From: Rhopalosiphum padi
Taxonomy: Eukaryota; Arthropoda; Insecta; Hemiptera; Aphididae
Length of the DNA stretch: 64,000 bases
Assembly: GCF_020882245.1 (NCBI RefSeq)
Contig: NC_083598.1
Span: forward strand, 70,747,714-70,811,713
Direction of reading: 5' to 3'
Shown one piece after another: positions 59,917 to 64,000 of the stretch (position 1 is the stretch's first letter; every line of letters begins with the position of its first letter). The notes beneath the pieces were generated by a model. It did no database searches. It saw nothing but the letters and a program-made list of their open reading frames with translations, and was not told where the DNA came from. The translations under genes were made by a program, and so were the position numbers.

Positions 59917-60774
59917 CATCTGGTCCGGACGGTCCGGTAAATTATAACCGGCGACATTTGATCCGTTCAAAAAGAAGCTGTACCAACACTATCCGGCAAA
60001 AAATTTCCGGCAATAAAAAAATAATTTAAAAAAAACTGATTAGGTATGCGTAAGAATTTCCGTTATTCCGTTACTTTTTTAAAGTTTTCCTAATGCTTTT
60101 GAAAACTGCTGGATATTTTTTACTTCTGACCTCCCTAAGTACCAACTAGATTTATTTTCCTTTTCAAAGGGGCCGAAGTAAAAAATCAAAGCACTATTAC
60201 TACTAGTAACGTGATGACAAACACAAAAATAACATGCATCATTGTAAAATCAATGCATTCATCACTCCGTTCAGAATCTAAAACAAATATATAGAAATTA
60301 TAACTATAATTTTATTTTCATAATTTTTAAAAACGTCAGGTAAAATATAAATCATTCTTTAAGGCATAATAATATAAAATAATATAATGACTGTAAGTGG
60401 CATTATTTAATGTTAACGTTATTTGTATATGTTTGCATAAGGCTAAGTGTACACTTGTACTAAAATCAAAAAACGGATATTTTTATATCTCTGTCGTAAT
60501 AATTTTTATCTGATAAAGTGATAAATCATTGAGAGCTGATTAGATTCGTGTATTCGTAGTTTTTCCAACCGTTTTCTGTATATAATGTATATTGTATAAT
60601 ATTCTACAATATTATAAATTATTTTTCTAAAATTAAAATTATAATTTCTATGTATTTGTATTTTATATTATTTTTTTTTATTACCAGACGATTTTTAGCC
60701 CGATATTTTTGGTACATGTTCTTTTTGTACCGGATAAAATGTCGCCGGTTATAATTTACCGAACCAAATGATGT
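59917..60774. mobile_element. ~860-bp TIR element with ~110-bp inverted repeats
   Basis: The left arm holds CCGGTAAATTATAACCGGCG then ACATTTGATCCGTTCAAAAA. The right arm, reverse-complemented, holds TCGGTAAATTATAACCGGCG then ACATTTTATCCGGTACAAAA. Similarity runs on through GTACCAA, TATC-GGC and AATAAAAAAATAAT for about 110 bp. The left arm has a small duplication (TGGTCCGGACGGTCCGG against TTGGTTCGG). It has no transposase. The target duplication is unclear; TGTATACTATA (left) and TGTATATTACTATA (right) flank it loosely. The interior contains repeat family A copy 3. Superfamily not assigned. Confidence 0.75.
60110..60290 (+). repeat. Dispersed repeat family A, copy 3
   Basis: The best-preserved 3' end of the family in this window: CTTCTGACCTCCCTAAGTAC, GGGGCCGAAGTAAAAAATC, AAAGCACTATTACTACT, then CATTGTAAAATCAATGCATT and CACTCCGTTCAGAATCTAAA. 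It lies between the arms of the TIR element at 59,917-60,774, so it is either nested in that element or is the element's own interior, which would define what family A is. Confidence 0.6.
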
Positions 60775-61284
60775 GGAACTCAACATTGTATATTACTATA
60801 GTAAATTTTATAATTCATTTATTTATTTTAGTACTTAGAGTTTAAGAATGTAATTTATTTATTAGACACCTACTCCAATTTATAGACAAACTATTATTTA
60901 GTTGTACTAAGTAAAAGAATGTAAGGTATATAATATATATATATATATATATAAATACTTATAAAATTTATTGTGACATTTATTATATAACTTTGTTCTT
61001 ACTGGCTATTACCGTAAAAAAAATTTAAAAATTAATTTTTATTTATTATTATTAAGTTTATATTATATATTTGTCAATTATAAATAGTATAATATATATA
61101 ACTTATTTTTATTAGAAAAGTGTTATTAAAATTATCTGACTTCTTAGATCTTACCAAAAATAGATACATAGTCGTATGCCCCATTTATCTATATACTTTA
61201 ATAGGTAGAGAGAATTTTAAAGTTTTGACATTTAACATAATATACTAGATATTATTAAATTTCAAATGTTGTTCTGTTTTTTAA
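60775..61284. other. AT-rich DNA between two transposons
   Basis: Contains a TA microsatellite at 60,933-60,952 and otherwise nothing recognisable. The last bases, TTTTTTAAG at 61,277-61,285, form the left target duplication of the MULE. Confidence 0.5.
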
Positions 61285-61530
61285 GGCTGCATCTAGTTGC
61301 GTCCCGAAGATAACTACAAAAAAATAGACCACCCGAATTTCGGCCCGAGTTTTTTTTGGATAGGTACAGACGAGTTACGGCCCGGTTTTTTTTAATTCTA
61401 GATAATTTAATATTGACTGATAAAATATAATCACAGTATAATGTAGATACCAATAAGTACACCTTAGTCGTCGCTTTACTACCGCTAAGAACGTTCCAAC
61501 ATAATAATTTGTCTGTTTTATTTATTTATA

Positions 61531-62988
61531 ATGTCGAATGAAATTTTGAGTGAAATGTTTAGTGAAAAAAATCGCACTTTATTTGTAATTGATGGTTATA
61601 AATTTCGTTTTCATAAAAATTTAAAAAATAACATTGATCGATATTGCTGTACTAAAAAAACTTGTACAGCATATATTCATTTAAATAATAACGTAATTAT
61701 TAAAAAAGTTCTAAGTCATGAAAACCACGAAAAAGATAGTGATGAAACATTAAACAGACAGACTATAAGTAATCAAGTGAAACGTAAAGCTATTGATGAT
61801 ATTAATGAGAAGCCGAGTAAAATTATTCATAGCCACCTTACACAAGATGTAGATACCTTGACAACATACGATTTAACATTAATAAGAAAAAATATTCACC
61901 ATGCTCGATCATCTATTATGCCAAAGTTACCTATGGACTTGAATGAATTACATATCTCTCTAGAAAATATGAGTCATTTATTAATTACAAATCGTAACGA
62001 AAATTATTTACTTGTAAATGACAACACATCAAACATTTTATTTAATTTATTATTTTCTACTGAAATTAACTTAAAATTGTTGAGTTAAGTTGATACAATT
62101 TCTGTAGATGAGACCTTTAAAAGTTGTCCGAAATTATTTACCCAAATGTTTACAGTTCATGGTTTACAAAATGGTAATTATTTACCACTCTTATTTTTTG
62201 TACTTCCCAATAAAGAAATTAAAATATATGAAAAGGTGTTTATGCACATTATATCTGAATGTAGCAAACTCGATATAACATTTCCACCAAAAACAATTTT
62301 TGCTGATTTTGAAAAGACGATTCATTTAGCTCTATTAAAAGTTTGGCTTTCTATTAGTTTAAAAGGATGCCGATTTCACTTTGGGCACGCTTAGCCCAAA
62401 GCTGGTGGCGTAAAATACAGACAATTGGCTTAAGTAGTAAGTATAAAAAAAATACAGAAATCAGTAAATATTTAAAATACTTTTTTGGCTTACCATTTTT
62501 GAATTCGAACGATGTGAGTAACTGTTTTACAGATTACTTGATGGCCAATTATTCAACCAAGAAATGAAAAAGTAGAAATATTTGTTGATTATATATAGGA
62601 AATAAACATTTCAAATGAGTCCAATTTCCCTCCTTTTTTATGGGTAGAATACTCAGCATCTACTATGCACACTAATAGTTGTGAGTCTTTTCATTCAAAA
62701 TTCAACGCTTTGTTTGTTCTACAGTGCTCATCCTAATATTTTTGTATTCATCGATGCTCTGAAAAATATACAAAAGGATACTTATATAAAATTAAGAAGC
62801 ACTCACTTAAATACTCGCAGAACAATTAATATCATTGAAAAAGAACCATTTGTTAGAAATGCTATGAAACGATTAGAAGAAAACCAAGTTGACAAATTTA
62901 AATTTATATACTATTATGATACAAGTTTTTACCAGTGCCAACATTTATTAATAAAAATAAAACATTTTAATATCAAAAAAACATTTTA
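61531..62988 (+). pseudogene. Broken FLYWCH zinc finger-MULE transposase
   Basis: The N-terminal 185 codons (61,531-62,088) carry a FLYWCH-type zinc finger: GYKFRFHK, then DRYCCTKKTCTAYIH and a final HENHE supply the C-C-H-H ligands (about residues 23-67). An in-frame TAA at 62,086 interrupts the protein. The same frame then resumes with the MULE core, including VDETFKSCPK (first catalytic Asp at 62,107) and IFADFEK (second Asp at 62,305), and ends near GCRFHFGHA. Further pieces lie in other frames: WWRKIQTIGLSSKY from about 62,400, NSCESFHSKFN (candidate catalytic Glu at 62,683) and HPNIFVFIDALKNIQKDTY from about 62,730. One premature stop plus at least three frame changes make it non-functional. 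Confidence 0.88.
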
Positions 62989-63100
62989 AACTTATTTCTT
63001 AATATTATATTTCTCAATTATATACGTTTTTACCAGTGCCGCCAACATTAAAAAAACATTATTTTTAACCTACCTGCAGTATCTACTGATACTACGGACA

Positions 63101-63148
63101 GTCCGAAGCACGGTCTTAGAAGATATCTTCTAAGACCGTGGTCCGAAG
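63101..63148. mobile_element. 32-bp perfect palindrome flanked by 8-bp direct repeats
   Basis: CACGGTCTTAGAAGAT (63,109-63,124) is followed without a spacer by its exact complement ATCTTCTAAGACCGTG (63,125-63,140). GTCCGAAG precedes (63,101-63,108) and follows (63,141-63,148) the palindrome. This is the structure of a minimal TIR insertion with an 8-bp target duplication, or of a hAT-type excision/repair product. It lies inside the MULE, near its right terminal repeat. Confidence 0.85.
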
Positions 63149-63310
63149 TCTGTATAAAAATGTGAAGAAAAATTAAGTTTTTAAATTTTAATTCACATAT
63201 TTCAATTAATTTAATTTTAAATTTTGGGCCACAATTCATATGTAACACAAAAAAACTCGAGCCGCAATTCAGAAGAAATTTTTATCGCGGGACGCAATTA
63301 GTAGCCACCC

Positions 63311-63839
63311 TTTTTTAAAGTTTGAAAACTAACAACCCTAGAAGTACAATTAGATTAGGTAGGCATTTAATTAGTATTAAATATTTTAGGTTCTAAACGA
63401 GATAAAATTATAATAGTAAATTATTGATAGAAGATAATAGATCTAACAGATATAAGAACGAATTATCAGAATATAACTAATTTTATAGAACATTTTATGT
63501 TGTATAAACATGTATTTTATTTTGCAAATCGCAGTTTTGTGTTCGGAAATTTATTTTTAGAATTGTTTGTTGCATAACTAACATAACTTTAAATTATTAT
63601 TTACTCATAAAAATGATGTCCGAGATTTACGAGAATTACAGATGTAATCATTGAAATGTACCTATATTATTATATTTTATAACAAAAAATGTATATTTAA
63701 ATTCCTGTATTCTGTGTATATTATTTATTATGGATTTTAAAAGTTTTCTTTTATTGACGGTATACATTCATACTAAGTTTCTAAGTATTATTTTATTGAA
63801 ATATAAACATATTAGCTTTGAATTATTACATATTTTCAG
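63311..63839. other. AT-rich DNA, likely intron 3' end of the right-edge gene
   Basis: No gene-like frame before the acceptor at 63,838-63,839. Begins with the right target duplication of the MULE. Confidence 0.4.
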
Positions 63840-63963
63840 TGTTTACACAATTGTTGGCGCTGTGTCCGATCCTACTTTTGGAAATTCGCGGTTATTGGAC
63901 ACGACTCGCGAGGTGTTGGAAACGGAAACGTTCACGGACGGCAACTCGAATATAAGCATATGA
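63840..63963 (+). CDS. Likely 3'-terminal coding exon of a plus-strand gene
   Basis: Acceptor TATTTTCAG (AG at 63,838-63,839) is followed by a GC-rich segment with coding-like codons (TCGCGG, GACACGACTCGCGAGGTG, ACGGACGGCAACTCG). The one frame open across it reads VYTIVGAVSDPTFGNSRLLD then TTREVLETETFTDGNSNISI and ends at TGA 63,961-63,963. If the acceptor is right, the exon enters with one base completing a codon (phase 2 in the upstream exon). I do not recognise the protein. Upstream exons of this gene were not found in the window; they would lie to the left, perhaps beyond the MULE. Coding status rests on composition, acceptor and frame. Confidence 0.5.
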
Positions 63964-64000
63964 CTATTGCATACGCACACATACGCACAGCGACGCAACG

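Larger units (their letters stand above)
61285..63310 (+). mobile_element. ~2.0-kb MULE transposon with long TIRs and 8-9-bp target duplication
   Basis: The left terminal region (61,285 to about 61,395) and the reverse complement of the right one (63,310 back to about 63,205) align along their length. Left has GCATCTAGTTGCGTCCCG and AATTTCGGCCCGAGTTTTTT; right has GCTACTAATTGCGTCCCG and AATTGCGGCTCGAGTTTTTT. The flanks are TTTTTTAAG (from 61,277) and TTTTTTAAAG (from 63,311), matching the 8-9-bp duplication of Mutator-like elements. Between them lies a broken FLYWCH/MULE transposase. The right arm is interrupted nearby by a small palindromic insertion (63,101-63,148). The copy is defective for its own enzyme. 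Confidence 0.88.

Noticed and set aside
61531..62088. A stand-alone 185-residue FLYWCH protein gene
   Set aside because: The same frame resumes directly after the stop as a MULE transposase core and the whole lies between matching TIRs, so it is part of a broken transposase.
1..64000. CRISPR arrays, tRNA/rRNA genes, bacterial operons
   Set aside because: No regularly spaced repeats, no tRNA B-box plus cloverleaf and no rRNA-like blocks were seen. Many tandem tracts are simple TA, ATA, TG or CT microsatellites.

Overview
The window looks like nuclear DNA of a hemipteran insect, most likely an aphid. The evidence is a very AT-rich background, constant short motifs of the TAGGTACCTA/ACCTATA type, genes broken by GT-AG introns (several only about 60-80 bp), large gene-poor stretches, and many short terminal-inverted-repeat (TIR) transposons. 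The species call is inference. Nothing bacterial, viral or CRISPR-like was seen, and no tRNA or rRNA gene was recognised.

Layout. At 2-118 (+) lies the last coding piece of a gene that enters from the left. From 119 to about 25,980 there is no coding gene I can support. This stretch holds AT-rich DNA, three CpG-rich patches (10.7-11.2, 12.9-15.25 and 22.7-23.7 kb), a 214-bp TA-flanked MITE (841-1054), a Jockey-type LINE gag relic (17.43-17.70 kb), a 429-bp TTAA-flanked foldback element (17,992-18,420) and a copy of a dispersed repeat (20.93-21.2 kb).

A minus-strand gene with very long introns covers the middle. One exon (33,480-33,377) splices in phase to a GC-rich exon (26,734-25,981), giving 286 codons that end at a perfect donor, with further exons not found. 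A CpG-rich block at 45.07-45.40 kb with an arthropod initiator motif and a GTGAGT donor may be its promoter and 5' leader exon. The 6.6-kb intron carries a 658-bp TIR transposon and a long dispersed-repeat copy. CpG-rich patches at 31.6-32.3 and 37.5-39.5 kb may be regulatory.

The best-resolved gene is a compact eight-exon minus-strand gene at 50,377-47,494. I rebuilt it by hand; it encodes 541 residues, with an N-terminal region resembling the DUF4485 family and a C-terminal coiled coil. One of its introns holds a 194-bp hAT MITE with a perfect 8-bp target duplication.

The right end is transposon-rich: an ~860-bp TIR element (59.9-60.8 kb) with a dispersed-repeat copy inside, then a ~2.0-kb MULE with long TIRs, a target duplication and a broken FLYWCH/MULE transposase. 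A 32-bp perfect palindrome with an 8-bp duplication sits inside the MULE. The window closes with a likely terminal coding exon of a plus-strand gene (63,840-63,963).
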